Of a DNA stretch of 64,000 bases, positions 29,341 to 40,091 are shown one piece after another. Both the position numbers and the translations under genes were made by a program. The notes under the pieces were generated by a model, which saw only the letters and a list, made by a program, of their open reading frames with translations, was not told the DNA's origin and did not search any database. This stretch comes from Paulinella micropora (taxonomy: Eukaryota; Cercozoa; Imbricatea; Euglyphida): positions 458,593-522,592 of the forward strand of contig BJOX01000344.1 of assembly GCA_009731375.1 (NCBI GenBank). The letters run 5' to 3'. Every line of letters starts with the position of its first letter. The stretch's first letter is position 1.

Positions 29341-31711
29341 TGTCTAACTCAAGTCTCTCTTAGGATTGTCTGAAATCGCGACGGATAGCCTTTCAATCGC
29401 AAATTTAGACCTAACCAATACCAGCATAGTAGGTTTAAACACAGACAGAGTGCCAGAAGATGACAACCCATTGAACCTCTACTTTACTGATTTACGATTT
29501 GATACAAGGTTATCTACCAAATCAACATCAGACATCAAAGAAGGAAAAAATTTATACTACACAGAGCAACGAGTAAGGGATAATGACGAGGTCAAAGCCT
29601 CAACTCAACACAGAAGCAATACTTCCAATCCGCACCAAACCAGTCTATACAATTTGATAGATACAAACATATCCGCGCCAGTGGTCGGTCAATACTTAAC
29701 ATATAATGATGTAGATGGTAAATGGAGGAATACAGCACTTGGGTTGATTGACACACTTTCTGATGTAGTCATAACCGCACCAATAGCGATGAATAGTTAT
29801 CTCACATATAATTCAATAAACTGTGTTAATAAAACATTTCCGATAAATGTTGATGAATTCGGCAATATTAATATGGGAGGTTATTTGAATATAACAGGAG
29901 TAAATTTACTAAACACGATATCGGTTTCTTCAATCATAACCACTGCAACATTTGATGATGCTTTCGACACACGGCTCGCAAACAAGTCAACCACCAACTT
30001 AACAGAAGGAACCAATTTATATTATACTGACGGCAGATTTGATGCTCGTCTCGCGACTAAATCAACTACTAACTTGGCCGAGGGAACTAATTTATATTAT
30101 ACCACCGCACGAGATAATTCAAATGTTGACACACGTCTGGCTACAAAAACCACAACTAATCTTTCAGAGGGAACTAATTTATATTACACCACAGCCAGAG
30201 CAAATACAGATTTTGACACACAGCTAGCCACTAAATCAACTACTAACTTAGCCGAGGGAACTAACCTTTATTACACTACCGCAAGATTTGATAGTCAATT
30301 AGCGACTAAGAGCACCACCAATTTAGCAGAAGGCACTAATTTATATTATACGACAGCAAGAGCAAATACAGACTTTGACACACGGCTAGCGGCTAAATCA
30401 ACCACTAACTTAGCAGAAGGAACAAACTTATATTATACTAATGCTAGGTTTGATACACAATTAGCAACAAAATCAACAACCAACTTAGCAGAGGGAACTA
30501 ATCTTTATTATACCACAGCCAGAGATAATTCAAATTTTGATACACAGCTCGCCACTAAATCAACTACTAACTTAGCCGAGGGAACGAACCTTTACTATAC
30601 GACAGCCAGAGCAAATACGGATTTTGATACGAGACTGGCGACCAAGAGCACAACCAACTTAGCAGAAGGCACTAATTTATATTACACCAATACGAGATTT
30701 GACACTCAATTAGCGACAAAGAGCACCACCAATTTAGCAGAGGGAACAAATCTATATTACTCCACCGCGAGGGCGAATACAGATTTTGACACACGGCTAG
30801 GAACTAAGTCAATAGATGCTTTGATTGATGTAATAATAACAACACCCACAAACGGCCAATTATTAACATATAATGGAACAAACTGGGTGAATTCTACTGG
30901 GTCGTTATCTTTCCTTGCTTTGACGGGAGGCACAATGTCGGGTGATATTAAAATGGGTACTTCAACTTTTACTATGTATACGGGCCCGCAGACTATGAAC
31001 ACAAACAATACAACACCCGCACCATTTGTTGCTTCTGCTTCTTCTGCTGAGGTGGCCGAGCCCGCTTATTTTGCTTTTAATGCTGACCAGAACAATGGTT
31101 GGGGAAATTTCATAACATTTTCAACTTACTACAATGACTCAACAGGAGTATATCAAAGAAGTCCGCCAACTACAACCACACTTTCAGGTTCTTCTTATAG
31201 CGGAGAATGAATAAAAATAGACTTAGAAGCGATATACAGGATAAAAAAATACTATGTTCGTTCTTCAAATGCTAACTTTCAATACAATGTTCCGAATACT
31301 TGGTATATGGGCACATCCACAGACAACACCACATTTACATTATGGGATACACAGACAGGGCAGGCATGGGCTTCACAATCAACAAAAACATATACTCCAA
31401 CATCAGTGTTTGCGAGATATGTCATAATGGTTTTTAATAGTGTAGGCAGTAGCGGAACATCATTAAGAAGTCAAGTAGAAGTCGCCAGTTTGTATTTTGA
31501 TTATGAAACCTTGAATTACGATATAACATTGATTAGAAATATATCGTGTGATACGATAACAACAACTGGAACAATAACAGGAACGACATTAACGGCCAGC
31601 GGAATGATAACAGCGAATACGGGATTAACAGGAACAACATTAACAGCAAGTGGATTAATAACGGCGAATGCGGGATTAACAGGAAGAGAGACTATCGCTG
31701 GCACACATTAA
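29341..31711 (+). pseudogene. Fibre-like repeat protein with discoidin-like C-terminus
   Basis: Probably an attachment fibre. Homology with 62980 sets the start at ATG 29341 with a frame change before 29366; the main frame is 29366-31210 (614 aa). N-terminal 'IVGLNTDRVPEDDNPLNLYF', then about ten copies of a 25- or 29-residue unit around TTNLAEGTNLYYTTAR, alternating RFDTQLA and RANTDFDTRLA endings. Similar NLYYT repeats are known in phage and algal-virus tail fibres. After 30900 comes a domain resembling F5/8-type C (discoidin) folds, cut by TGA at 31208-31210 (GE-stop-IKIDL, where Trp is common). The frame continues to 31711 with TLTASG repeats. Confidence 0.75.
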
Positions 31712-31990
31712 AGGCAAAGCCTCATCAAAACTACGACAAGCATTATTTCCGTTATTTATGAAAACACACTTGAAACCAGTTTCTATTCCTTGCTTTATAC
31801 AATAAGCACACGACTCATTCTTTTTTTCTGAGTATCGCGAGTAAAAGTCGCAGGCAGTCCGCGAAAATATTTTTGTTATTAAAAAGTTTATCATCAGTAA
31901 TATAATCATGGCTACTGAATATAAATATCGGCGTATTATTTTTCTTAGTAATGATTTGTGGGAAGCAAAATATTTAATAAAAATATTCAA
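31676..31990 (-). CDS. Possible membrane protein with Cys-rich tail (104 aa)
   Basis: Minus-strand ORF with one hydrophobic segment (about residues 25-42, SVAMIILLMINFLI) and a Cys-containing C-terminus (CDFY, CAYC, FKC, CRSF, CASDSLSSC). It overlaps the fibre end by 36 nt on the opposite strand. Unknown family; the organisation TM plus cysteines looks real, but it has no counterpart to compare. Confidence 0.4.
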   Translation of the reverse strand: MNIFIKYFASHKSLLRKIIRRYLYSVAMIILLMINFLITKIFSRTACDFYSRYSEKKNESCAYCIKQGIETGFKCVFINNGNNACRSFDEALPLMCASDSLSSC

Positions 31991-32269
31991 ATGTCATTCA
32001 CACCAACCAAAATGAATGTTAAGTTTATTCATTATACGAACGACCAGACGGAAACCAAAACCAGAATTCTTTATGTGGACAGAATTGGAATTATTGGCAC
32101 ATTTGCAGATAGTAATATAGCAAACATTTCAAACCACAGTTATAATTTGGGTGTCGTTGGATGGTCAGACGGGCAATATACATTTAAAGTCCTTGAAACT
32201 GATAGCGGAAATATTGACACAGGAAATTTAGCGGGAAGAATTGTTATATGCCTAGAGTTTTCAGGATAA
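31991..32269 (+). CDS. Small beta-rich protein (92 aa)
   Basis: ATG at 31991 (MSFTPTKMNVKFIHYTND); an upstream in-frame ATG at 31958 is less likely. Mixed beta pattern with YVDRIGIIGTFADSN and CLEFSG end. It lies 9 bp before the packaging ATPase in the same direction, so it may be a small structural protein. No family recognised. Confidence 0.55.
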   Translation: MSFTPTKMNVKFIHYTNDQTETKTRILYVDRIGIIGTFADSNIANISNHSYNLGVVGWSDGQYTFKVLETDSGNIDTGNLAGRIVICLEFSG

Positions 32270-32278
32270 TAATATAAG

Positions 32279-33094
32279 ATGCTGAAGATTATTAGCATTA
32301 AGGTGAAACCAGTGAAGCAAGATGGAAACGGAAACAAAAAAGCCAAGGGATATAAATTATTCAATGAGCCGTATGCCAATATATTTCTACTTGCCAGAAA
32401 AAAGAGCGGGAAAACGACAGCACTCTTTGAAATACTGAAACGAACAACAGACGGAAAAACCCGTATTGTCATTATTGCTTCAACAATACACAAGGACTAC
32501 GTTTATAAAGCAATGGTAAAGCACTTTAAGAACAGGGGAAACCCAATGGCAATATATACCTTTCTTAAATCAGATGGTGTTAATGTGATAGACTATGAGT
32601 TAGACAAACTGAACAGACAGGACGAGCAACACGAAGGCGAAGTAAAACAGGACAAAGAGGAAATAGAGAAACCACAATTCCTTTATTTTGGGAAAGAAGA
32701 AAAAAAGAAAACTACCGAACCAAAAGAACGACCGAGCAAGTATATTTCGCCAGAGGTTGTTTTTGCTTTGGACGATTTAGGAAGCGGATTAAGAGATAAG
32801 TCCGTAAGCGACTTGTTAAAAAAGAACAGACACTATAAATCAAAGGTGATTATGTCAAGCCAGTATTTGAACGACCTACGACCAGAAGCCATTAAGCAGT
32901 TAGATTATTTATTAATCTTTCCTGGCCAGTCTCAGGACAAAAGGGAACTTGTGTATAAACACTTAGACTTATATTTTGATTTTGATTATTTTCTTCAAAC
33001 GTATCACGAAGCAACAAGGGAGAGATTTAATTTTCTGTATGTCTCAAGTGTTGATGATGAGTTAAGAAAAATTTTCAACTTCAGATTAAAATAA
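32279..33094 (+). CDS. Genome-packaging ATPase (FtsK/HerA type)
   Basis: Pumps element DNA into capsids in polintoviruses. Intact 271-aa ORF. Walker A is NIFLLARKKSGKTTALFEIL (residues ~35-54), with Ala-Arg-Lys-Lys before SGKT instead of the usual Gly-rich start. Walker B is VVFALDDLGSG (~161-171). A sensor-like SSQYLNDL follows, then LIFPGQSQDKRE. Size and order next to the capsid genes fit the family. One of the few core genes with no break. Confidence 0.9.
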   Translation: MLKIISIKVKPVKQDGNGNKKAKGYKLFNEPYANIFLLARKKSGKTTALFEILKRTTDGKTRIVIIASTIHKDYVYKAMVKHFKNRGNPMAIYTFLKSDGVNVIDYELDKLNRQDEQHEGEVKQDKEEIEKPQFLYFGKEEKKKTTEPKERPSKYISPEVVFALDDLGSGLRDKSVSDLLKKNRHYKSKVIMSSQYLNDLRPEAIKQLDYLLIFPGQSQDKRELVYKHLDLYFDFDYFLQTYHEATRERFNFLYVSSVDDELRKIFNFRLK

Positions 33095-33129
33095 TTATTT
33101 GATTTTATAAATTTTTTTTTCATAGTATA

Positions 33130-33477
33130 ATGGTAGTGAAAACAACTCGTGTTGAAGCCATTCCAACAATCGGCAAACGAACAATTAACTCAAGCACAAA
33201 TATGGCAGGAGGTAAAAAGAAGACTGGTCGTAAGAAGAAGCAAGGAGGCAAGGGACAGACTGGCGATAAAATCAACTGGGCCAAGGTCGGTAAAACCGCA
33301 ATGGCTGTGAATAAGTTCCTTCGCGATAACAAGATTATTTCAAAGACCGTAATGCCCTTGGCGATGTCGGGGTTCCATATGCTAATAGGATTGGCGCTAC
33401 CGCCGCAAAACTCGGATATGGTAAGCAGAGCGGACGTAGGGCCATTAAGTTTTGAAGAAAAAATAAAAATAGTTTGA
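33130..33477 (+). pseudogene. Basic core-like protein, C-terminal frame change
   Basis: Starts ATG 33130, 36 bp after the ATPase. Residues ~30-55 are extremely Lys/Gly-rich (AGGKKKTGRKKKQGGKGQ), followed by KINWAKVGKTAMAVNKFL. In the main frame the end is atypical; the +1 frame from about 33370 gives VPYANRIGATAAKLGYGKQS and a basic end with TGA at 33475, which looks like the original tail. Likely a small basic virion or DNA-condensing protein, by analogy with adenovirus core proteins. Confidence 0.55.
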
Positions 33478-33510
33478 TATAACACAGAAGTATTTTTTTG
33501 TTTGTATAGA

Positions 33511-34585
33511 ATGGTCGTCAAGAAAGCGAAGAAACAGAAATTAAGACCACCGCGGGTTTATAGGAATAAGAGCGGGAGGCCATATATTATCCAGAAGGGT
33601 AAAAAATATTATCTTAATTTCGGTAAGAAAACAAATGATATGAGCACACTTCAAATTGTTAAACTTTTTATGAAATACTTAAGCAGACCAAAAGCAAAGA
33701 AAAAAGCAAAGAAGGAGGACTTAAGAAAAGTCCAGAGCCTGTCAGAGATTGAGCAGAATACGAGAACAGCAATTCAAGACCACTTAGACAAACTCAGAAA
33801 GGAAAAGTATGAGGGTATTGAAGCAATAGAGAAAAAAGAAAAGACAGCACGGAATGAAATGGAAGAGGAAAAGAAAAGGTTAGAAAGAAAAGACATAGCA
33901 GATGCTAAGGAAAGACAAGAGATAATGGATAGGGAACATAAAAGAGAACTGGCGGAGATTAATGAAAGAAAGGAAGAAATAGATAGGACATTAAGAAGAG
34001 AAAGAAAACTCATAGAAGATGTAAAATATGAAGAAGACAGAAAAAATAGGATAAAAGCATTACCACCACTACAATATCAATATATTATGCCACCACAACC
34101 GCAACCAGAAGTAAAAATTAAGCCAAATCAAGAATTTGAAGAAAAAAAAATTAATCATAAAGTCTGGAGTTTTTACTTAAGCAGATATAGATAATTGGGA
34201 ACCTAGTAAAATACAAAGTATAGCAGAAAGAATAAAAGAATTTCAAAAGCAACAAATAACAATAGATGATATGAAAAAAATGCTAGGAGCACAAGAAGCA
34301 TTAAATAATAATATAGGAAACCAACTAGAGATGGCTAAATACAAAGCAATGTTAAAGAATGGATTGTCAAATAGTAATATTGAAAAAAAACTTACTATTA
34401 AAATTCTTGGTGAAGCATTAAGGGAAAAACTTAAAAATGAAGGCCACGATGTTAAAGGTTGGAACCCAAGGGCATCATGGATAATAGACAAAATTGTAGA
34501 ACATAATATAGATGTAGGAAATGAAAAGAATGAAGTAAAAAAGAAACTCGCAGAATATTTGGATTACAAACGGGAACTGGATTAG
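33511..34585 (+). pseudogene. Long coiled-coil protein, split in two frames
   Basis: 33511-34194 starts MVVKKAKKQKLRPPRVYRNK and continues as a long Lys/Glu/Arg coiled coil, then a Pro/Gln stretch. A frame change near 34190 leads to 34198-34585 (helical, ...WNPRASWIIDKIVEHNIDVG). It may originally have been one protein with the downstream protease. Function unknown; position in the morphogenesis block suggests a scaffold or protease-linked structural role. Confidence 0.55.
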
Positions 34586-34590
34586 AAGAT

Positions 34591-35338
34591 TTGATTAATA
34601 AAGTGTTTTCCGTAGAAAACATTAAAAATTATTTATCACGAAAAGAATGGGTTCATTCAATGAGAAAAAAAGATTATGTTAATGCTCTTATAAATAAATA
34701 TAGAAATGAGCAACAACAACCAGAGCCACAGCAACCAAAGCAAGAGGTGCCACAGCCAGAGGAGACAAAGCCAGAGCCCCCGCCAGAGCCACAGCAACCA
34801 CAGCCAGAGGAGCCACAGCCAGAGGAGCCACAGCAAGAGGGAGAGGGGCGGGGACTAATGACTAATGAAATAGATGACATAATGAAAAAATATGGAAGGT
34901 ATTTGGGAACAATTGTTGCTAGTGATGAAATCTACAAGTTGAAGCCCGGAAGCAGAAAGCGATACGGATTTATTATGAATACCGACCCTAGCAACGAAAA
35001 AGGACAGAACTGGATGGCCGTATGGATAAGTCTAGACAAAGACAGGTCCGTGGAAGTGTATGACCCATTAGCAGTTTACGAGCCAACGGAAGACTTTCAA
35101 AAACAAATGAAACAACTAATTGACCGAAGTATCCAGATAGTTATTTATTAATGAAGGTTAATCAAGTAAAAAATCAATCAAACACCTCAGACACGTGTGG
35201 ATGGTTTGCTAAGCGTTTTTGATGGAGCGGGCAAAAGGAGTGCGATTTAAATTTGCCAGTGGCTATACAGACTTAAAAGAAGAAGAAGCGGAAAAATTAA
35301 AAGCACAGAATGGGTATGGTTTTGACACCTTTTTGTGA
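34591..35338 (+). pseudogene. Adenain-like cysteine protease, frameshifted
   Basis: Would process capsid proteins. N-terminal helical part, a Pro/Gln/Glu repeat linker (about residues 37-90), then the protease: GLMTNEIDDIMKKYGRYLGT, RYGFIMNTDPS, GQNWMAVWISL, SVEVYDPLAVYEP. The frame changes at about 35150; the next frame carries NTSDTCGWFAKRF, the active-site Cys motif, and ends near 35338. In this family W is usually preceded by the catalytic His (G-x-H-W); here it is Asn. Confidence 0.8.
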
Positions 35339-35362
35339 AAAATATTATTTACATAATATGCA

Positions 35363-36175
35363 ATGGACTGTAAGGGAGGAAGAAGTTCGGGTATCTATTA
35401 CATAAATAGCAAAAATAGGATAACTGGCACAGACAGCGACTTTACACACGAAGTCAATATGAAGGGGCTAGACAATCCCACACATTCTAAAATTCTTCAT
35501 ATTTATGTGCCGAAGTCGTATTACTCTGTGGCTTCACCATATAATACTTTTACATAATTCGAAGACGGATATGAGGCTTTAATTACGATACCTGAGGGCA
35601 ACTACACAATGAACAACTTAAAAAATAAACTGGCAGAGGTGCTAACCGCAGACAGCCCAAATAATTATACTTATGTAATATCCAGTAATAATACCAACAT
35701 AGACCCAGAAGATGGAAAATTAACATTCAGTGTGTCAGAGAATAAAGGAATTCAACCGCGGTTTATATTTGATGCTGATACCCGTATTCACGAAGTAATG
35801 GGTTTTGATAGAAACAGCACATATTTCTTCGCTAATGATTTTATTAAATCGCCAAATGTAATTATTTTAACTGGTGAAAAAACTCTGTATCTTCAATCGG
35901 ATTTGGTGAATGAAGGAGATAATCACGTGCTACAAGAAATATACACTGCCAACGAAATTCCTTTTGGGTCTGTTATCTATGATGGAAGCGGATCTGAGTA
36001 TGGTAAAACATTATCTGCTAATTCGAACAATGTGTTTAGGTTTTACCTGACAGACGAAAACGACCAAGCAATAAATCTTAATGGTTTGGGAATAGTTATG
36101 ACATTACTGGTTTATCGTGAAATTAATTATTTTAATTTATTGAATTCATTCTTTAATTTACTAAAATCAAAGTGA
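35363..36175 (+). pseudogene. Penton-type minor capsid protein, one in-frame stop
   Basis: Vertex (penton) protein. N-terminus YYINSKNRITGTDSDFTHEV and VPKSYYSVASPYNTFT are hallmarks of polintovirus/virophage-like pentons. A TAA at 35555-35557 interrupts without changing frame (one substitution from a Leu codon), and the protein continues FEDGYEALITIPEGNYTMNN to 36175. Total about 270 codons, normal for the family. Confidence 0.85.
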
Positions 36176-36254
36176 ATTATTTTTTTTAAAATTATTTTTT
36201 CCATAAATATATTTCGTGTATTAATCAACTTACACCACTTCAAAAAAAGAAAAA

Positions 36255-37733
36255 ATGCCTGTCCAATACGGAGGAGAACTAGTCCATCAGACTAAGGAAC
36301 TGCTCACTGGTAAGTATGAATTAAACAAACTTACCAGCCGTGAAGGCTCGCAACCTGTCGCACTTACTACTGCTGGTGGTATGGAAAACACCTTTGAAAT
36401 TCCTACTCGTCCTTTGAACCTTGCGAGGAGTGTGTTGCGATTTATTTACACTCCGTCTGGTGCGGGTGCTGGTGGTCGCTACAATCGTATCTATGTGGAT
36501 TGTCTGTCTATGATTAAAACTATTGAATTGCGAAGCCGAAGCGGGCAGTATCTGTGTAATCTTCAACACATAGGAAACTACACAAAGGTTATATGGAAAC
36601 CAGAAATTAAATATGAAAAATTTATGGCACTTGAAAACCAAGGTGCTGGTGTGGCTAGCGGTGCTATGCTTCAAAAGTGTAATGCTGGAAAAGTTGAAAT
36701 TGGATCCGTAGCGGAAAGAAAGGCGATTACTGATGCCGTAGATTTAGCAGCTGTTAAGACGGCTGTTCAAGGATATTACAAAGTGCCTCTTGTTAATGCC
36801 CGCCGTTGATGATACCGCTGTTGCCAGTAGTGCTGCTGGAAATTATAGTTTAGTTAATGTTCCTTTCGAGGAGGCTAAGTATTTTGAAGGCGGGGCTGAT
36901 AATAACGCCACCCCTGTTATTAATGTTAAGTTTCCTTTGGGTATGCTGTTTGGCACTATTTTTGAACTGGATAAGACTATTGGATTTAATGAAATTTTGG
37001 ATATGCGGATTGTTGGGCTGAAACCAACCGCACTTCATTCTATGACACTGATGCAAGTTCTATTTCCACTGGTGATGCCGTTACGACCTCTGGTGCTATC
37101 GTATCTAACCTAAATCTATTCCTTGCTGTTGAGACTGACCCGAATGTCATCCTCGGTGTCCAGCAAAAGATTGCGGGTGAAGGCTTTCCATTTAAGATTG
37201 AGTATCCTATCGCTTGGAAGCAAAGTCTTCAAACAAACCAACAGAACTATGTTATTAAGATGAACCGCTCGCAGGGTGAAAGAATTCGTCGTATTTATAC
37301 TTCTGCCTTTCATTTCACTGAGAGTGCCAATACTTCTTTTGATAATGACAACAGGGCGGATGCTAAAATTATTTCTTATTATACAACACTTGATGGGACC
37401 CGCCTTCAACAATTTGACATTGACACTTCTGAGAATGAAGACTATATGATTTTGAAGGATAAGTTGAAGGGAAGTGCTATCCTAAACAGCGATGTCTATC
37501 ATTACAACTGGTTCCATGTAGATACTTGGGACAATAACCGCCCGCTGTGCGATAAGGACACCGACGGCTATGAGGTGAGCGGTTTGAGCCTAGACACTGA
37601 GAGGCGATATGAATTCGTTTCAACTACAAGTAATAATGCGAGTGGTGTTGGCATAATTAATCTTAACCATTACACATTCGCCATTCTTCAACGTAGTGTG
37701 CTTGTTAAGGGAATTGAAACTTTGATGAGTTAA
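36255..37733 (+). pseudogene. Major capsid protein, double jelly roll, frameshifted
   Basis: Builds the icosahedral shell. Starts MPVQYGGELVHQTKELLTGK; segments 36255-36809, 36790-37113 (frame change near 36800) and about 37080-37733 (second frame change) together give about 490 residues, as expected for a polintovirus MCP. Recognisable pieces: 'FEIPTRPLNLARSVLRFIYT', KIEYPIAWKQSL, NLNHYTFAILQRSVLVKGIE. Both breaks are single-base-type frame changes. Followed by the spike-like gene. Confidence 0.85.
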
Positions 37734-37798
37734 AATGAATAATAAAATAAAAAAGAAAATTATTTTTTGCTTCATATACACACAATTCAAAAATATCA

Positions 37799-39046
37799 AT
37801 GACGAACCACCAGAGAAATTTAATCGCACAAAATCCTGACGAAAAGTTTGTAAATGTCAAAGTTGGATATGATGGACACATTGAAACTAATCATATGAAG
37901 ACCGCTTTTGGTGAAACCCTAACCAGTTCCTTAACACCAGTATTACAGGAAATCTTTCCATATACCATTAATACACGGATATGGACAAAAACAGAAACAA
38001 AGGCGTCCGTTTCATTTAATAATAATATGGCGGAATTGAAAACAACTGCTGATGGTACCGCTGATGCCGTTATGGTAAGCAAAAGAAAAATAAAATATCG
38101 CACTGGTATGGGTGTTGTAGCCCGTTTCACTGCTTTACGGACGACGGACGAAACCGAAGATTATTATTCGTGGATAGGTATCGGAGATAACGAATTACTT
38201 AATGGTTTCTACTTTTTCAAAACTAGATATGAAGGAATGAATATTTTACATTCCAAAGGAGGAGCCCCAACCGCAATTTCACAAGCGGCCTGGGATGACC
38301 CGTGCGACGGAACAGGAGATATGCCAGTATTAGACTGGACAAAGGGAAATGTATTTCAAATTCAATTTCAATTCTTAGGTTTTGGTGCTATTAAGTTTTC
38401 TATTGAAAATCCAAAGACAGGCGAATTTCAGTTAGTCCATACGATTAAGTATGCGAATGCCAACACGGGTGTCAGTCTGCGGAATACTACATTGCCATTT
38501 GTAGCACGAATTCTTAATAATAATGCGGGAGTTGGTATACAAAGACTGAAGACAGCCAGTTGTAGTGTGTTTGTTGAAGGCACCAACACTATTAATACAA
38601 GTATTACAAATACGGCGGAAGGGAGTGAAACAGGTAATATAACTGAAAGCCCCATTTTAAGTATCAGGAATAAAGCACTATTCGATAATAGCCTAACCAA
38701 CTATTCAAATGTCTTTCTTTCTTTGATAAGTATTACAAATGAAGATACTAAGGCTAATGTCGTCAGAATGGTATTGAACGGAACACTGACAGGGGCGGGT
38801 TTTGCTGATGTTGATGCCAAAACTTCAATTGTTGATATAGACACAAAAGCAACTGCTATCGCAAACGGAACAACGATTTTTAATATTTATGTTAATGCTG
38901 GCTCTACTCAGCAGATTAATCTCAGAACTTACGATATTCAATTAACACCGAACGATGTTTTGACATTCACACAAAAGGTTGTGTCGGCAGGCGGGGGAGG
39001 TGGAAGTTATATTAATGTTATTGCTAACTTTATAGAGGACCAATAG
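37799..39046 (+). CDS. Capsid spike/fibre-like protein (415 aa)
   Basis: Intact ORF starting MTNHQRNLIAQNPDEKFVNV. Contains MKTAFGETLTSSLTPVLQEI, VSKRKIKYRTGMGVVARFTA and YYSWIGIGDNELLNGFYFF, a pattern seen in phage and polinton-like virus structural proteins with a lectin-like beta sandwich. The C-terminal ~130 residues are Thr/Asn-rich beta sequence. Probably a virion surface protein. Its TAG stop overlaps hairpin motif d. Confidence 0.65.
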   Translation: MTNHQRNLIAQNPDEKFVNVKVGYDGHIETNHMKTAFGETLTSSLTPVLQEIFPYTINTRIWTKTETKASVSFNNNMAELKTTADGTADAVMVSKRKIKYRTGMGVVARFTALRTTDETEDYYSWIGIGDNELLNGFYFFKTRYEGMNILHSKGGAPTAISQAAWDDPCDGTGDMPVLDWTKGNVFQIQFQFLGFGAIKFSIENPKTGEFQLVHTIKYANANTGVSLRNTTLPFVARILNNNAGVGIQRLKTASCSVFVEGTNTINTSITNTAEGSETGNITESPILSIRNKALFDNSLTNYSNVFLSLISITNEDTKANVVRMVLNGTLTGAGFADVDAKTSIVDIDTKATAIANGTTIFNIYVNAGSTQQINLRTYDIQLTPNDVLTFTQKVVSAGGGGGSYINVIANFIEDQ

Positions 39047-39124
39047 ATATTTGTTTCAGACTACGTCTTCAACAAACATCGTGAAATGTAAAGTGAAAAA
39101 AAAATGAAACGGAAGACGATGTTT
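39046..39124 (-). repeat. Polinton hairpin motif, copy d
   Basis: Starts in the stop codon of the spike gene. AAACATCG (39074-39081) pairs with CGATGTTT (39117-39124). 39046-39081 is the inverted match of 25969-26003, so copies a and d form the outer inverted pair. Placed between two convergent genes, where a terminator would be expected. Confidence 0.8.
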
Positions 39125-39155
39125 TGTCTTACTTTAACTTTTTTTTTTGTTAATA

Positions 39156-39731
39156 TTATTTTTTTAAAACACGAATAACATCGCTCACACAAGTGGCTTC
39201 GTCTGTAGCATTCGCTATACATCCTTCGTCTGTAGCATTCGCTATCTCTTCACCTACGTTAGCCTTGATTTCAGTGATACCTGTCTCGCTCACTACAAGA
39301 TCGGTTGCCTTAAAAGGCGTGCTTGGTTCATTGTTCATTATTTTTTCTAATGTAGCCTCCAATGGAATAACTACTTTCACATTATCGTTTCGGGGCTTGT
39401 ATTGCTCATAGAAAGAAACAATGTCAGGTTTAGTCCATTTAATTGTTGCTTGAGTGAGGCAGGCGACGGGGCGGGCCGGGGGGGGGGGGGGGGGGGGGGG
39501 GTTTTGTNNNNNNNNNNTGAATGTAGATTGACAGTTACATTGTTGGCGGATGGACCTGGACATGTTGGCCAGATGTTTTGCATCGAACGCGGTCGGGTCT
39601 TTCTCCAGCACCGATTTCAAGGAACCCGCTAACTCCGCGTACTCATAGCCTGGCTTTTTAATAGAAACATCAATGTTCCATTTTTCAATTTCGTTTAAGT
39701 AGTCCTGTTTAGTATTCAGGTCCGACATCAT
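39156..39731 (-). CDS. Unknown Polinton protein with assembly gap
   Basis: 191 codons including a 10-N gap (39508-39517) and a poly-G run that is read as poly-Pro, so the middle is unreliable. N-terminus MMSDLNTKQDYLNEIEKWNI, C-terminus has two near-repeats of ANATDE. No family recognised. It lies 18 bp after the FGKY-motif gene, in the same direction. Confidence 0.5.
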   Translation of the reverse strand: MMSDLNTKQDYLNEIEKWNIDVSIKKPGYEYAELAGSLKSVLEKDPTAFDAKHLANMSRSIRQQCNCQSTFXXXXQNPPPPPPPPARPVACLTQATIKWTKPDIVSFYEQYKPRNDNVKVVIPLEATLEKIMNNEPSTPFKATDLVVSETGITEIKANVGEEIANATDEGCIANATDEATCVSDVIRVLKK

Positions 39732-39749
39732 TTGTACATAATATAAATA

Positions 39750-40046
39750 TTAATTTTTATTAAATATATTTTTTACTTCACTTTTAATGTCTCTAAATGT
39801 ATCAAACCACGGCTGTTTCATAACCCATTCAAGATATGGTTTGTCAATGGTAGCAATATCTGAAACCTTCTTCCTGCGATACTTACCAAACGGAAAAACA
39901 TCTGCTGGCTTTCCTTCATTTCTCTTTTCAATCGCCTTAATTTCTTCATCAATTATCTGTTGTACATCTCTGACTGAAAAGAATTCCTTATTCTTCTCAA
40001 TTGAAAGTTGTCTAAATTTTTCAGATAGTCTATTGAGGGTGGTCAT
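39750..40046 (-). CDS. Small FGKY-motif protein (98 aa), DUF3820-like
   Basis: Intact ORF. C-terminal half has FPFGKYRRKKVSDIATIDKP and YLEWVMKQPWF, the pattern of DUF3820-like or exonuclease-associated small domains found in phages and large DNA viruses. N-terminal half is helical. First gene inside the right TIR, transcribed inward. Function unproven; a nucleic-acid processing role is a guess. Confidence 0.6.
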   Translation of the reverse strand: MTTLNRLSEKFRQLSIEKNKEFFSVRDVQQIIDEEIKAIEKRNEGKPADVFPFGKYRRKKVSDIATIDKPYLEWVMKQPWFDTFRDIKSEVKNIFNKN

Positions 40047-40091
40047 TAGTCTATATAGACTGGTAAAAAAAAATTATGGAAAAAAATTAAT

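Noticed and set aside
25351-31210. TGA as a sense codon in the Polinton
   Set aside because: Only two cases; TGG is used for Trp elsewhere in the same genes, TAA and TAG also interrupt, and host genes end in TGA.
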